Assembly (NCBI GenBank): GCA_030425055.1
Contig: JAUHVN010000114.1
Location: 1-8,088 of the forward strand
Direction: 5' to 3'
Length of the DNA stretch: 8,088 bases
Source of the DNA: Actinomycetes bacterium
GTDB taxonomy: Bacteria > Actinomycetota > Actinomycetes > Actinomycetales > Microbacteriaceae
Positions 7,729-8,088 of this stretch are shown one piece after another. Every line of letters starts with the position of its first letter. The first letter of the stretch is position 1. Under the pieces are notes generated by a model. It did not search any database and was not told the origin of the DNA. It worked only from the letters and a program-made list of their open reading frames with translations. The position numbers and the translations under genes were made by a program.

Positions 7729-8088
7729 ATGGTCGTGCAAGTCGTGCTGGTGCACGGCATCCGCACGTCCGCGACGATGTGGCGTGCGCAGCGCGAGTAC
7801 CTCGCGGCCCGCGGCAATCCGGTGACGGCGGTCGACCTGCCGGGTCACGGCACTCTGCTCGACGGCGAGTTCACGCTCGAGACCGCGATGGCGACGATCG
7901 ATGAGGCCGTCCAGGATGCCGCACAGCGTGGTCCTGTGCTGCTGGTCGGGCACTCGATGGGCGGCCTGCTGTCGATCGAATACGTCGGCGCCGAGGACCC
8001 GCCGCCCGTGGAGGGCTTCATCGCGGCCTCCTGCACCGCGATCCCGAGGGGACTCGGACTCGCGACGTACCGGTTGCTCGCCCGCGGG
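7729..8088 (+). CDS. Alpha/beta hydrolase fold protein, N-terminal 120 codons (3' end outside window)
   Basis: Serine hydrolase of the alpha/beta fold; the substrate cannot be predicted. Visible parts: strand and oxyanion region VVLVHGIRTSATMW (5-18), the turn VDLPGHG (35-41), and the nucleophile elbow LLVGHSMGG (71-79) with S76 as the probable catalytic serine. The acid and histidine of the triad lie beyond the window. There is no signal peptide at the start chosen, so it is probably cytoplasmic. The ATG at 7729-7731 places the first beta strand immediately at the N-terminus, which is usual for compact esterase/lipase-like members, and the frame is open to the last base. It is the only plus-strand gene, divergent from lepA, and belongs to a separate transcription unit. 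Confidence 0.88.
   Translation, partial: MVVQVVLVHGIRTSATMWRAQREYLAARGNPVTAVDLPGHGTLLDGEFTLETAMATIDEAVQDAAQRGPVLLVGHSMGGLLSIEYVGAEDPPPVEGFIAASCTAIPRGLGLATYRLLARG

Overview
The window is a high-GC stretch of an actinobacterial chromosome. The third codon positions are almost all G or C. The gene order, the HrcA-type heat-shock control and the style of the proteins point to Microbacteriaceae, and Microbacterium or a close relative is my best guess. That placement is inference from general familiarity with the family, not from a search. Almost all of the window is coding. No gap exceeds 100 bases, and I see no tRNA, rRNA, CRISPR array, insertion sequence or prophage.

Seven genes lie head to tail on the minus strand, and one starts on the plus strand at the right edge. 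Read in the direction of transcription, the minus-strand genes form two blocks. Block A (7632 down to 3902) is lepA (back-translocating elongation factor 4), a DUF1990-family gene and hemW (radical-SAM heme chaperone). The gaps are 10 nt and 1 nt, so they are very probably one transcript. Block B (3821 down to 1, running off the left edge) is hrcA, dnaJ (the second, hrcA-linked actinobacterial DnaJ), rsmE (16S rRNA m3U1498 methyltransferase), a HIT-domain protein and the first 172 codons of phoH. The last four are packed with gaps of 1 and 24 nt and an 8-nt overlap.

The main regulatory signal is between the blocks. A CIRCE operator (inverted repeat with 9-nt spacer, 3840-3864) lies directly against a TAGAAT -10 box (3865-3870), just upstream of a strong AGGAGG ribosome binding site for hrcA. 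HrcA should therefore repress its own transcript, and read-out from this promoter would put chaperone, rRNA-modification and RNA-processing genes (dnaJ, rsmE, phoH) under heat-shock control together. I see no terminator between the blocks, so some transcription from block A may also enter block B.

At the right edge a divergent alpha/beta hydrolase starts at 7729 and is cut off by the window end. It has a TA-N3-T -10 box 6 nt before its ATG and no Shine-Dalgarno sequence, which suggests a leaderless mRNA. lepA and the HIT gene show similar, weaker signs.

This is a conserved housekeeping region, and I do not see a new defence, mobile or biosynthetic system in it. Points worth a second look are the promoter/CIRCE arrangement, unusual cysteines in the DnaJ zinc region, two identical TGACGTGG stop/start junctions, a hairpin beside the dnaJ ribosome binding site, the DUF1990 gene between lepA and hemW, and an over-represented GGATGCC word that reflects context-dependent codon choice.
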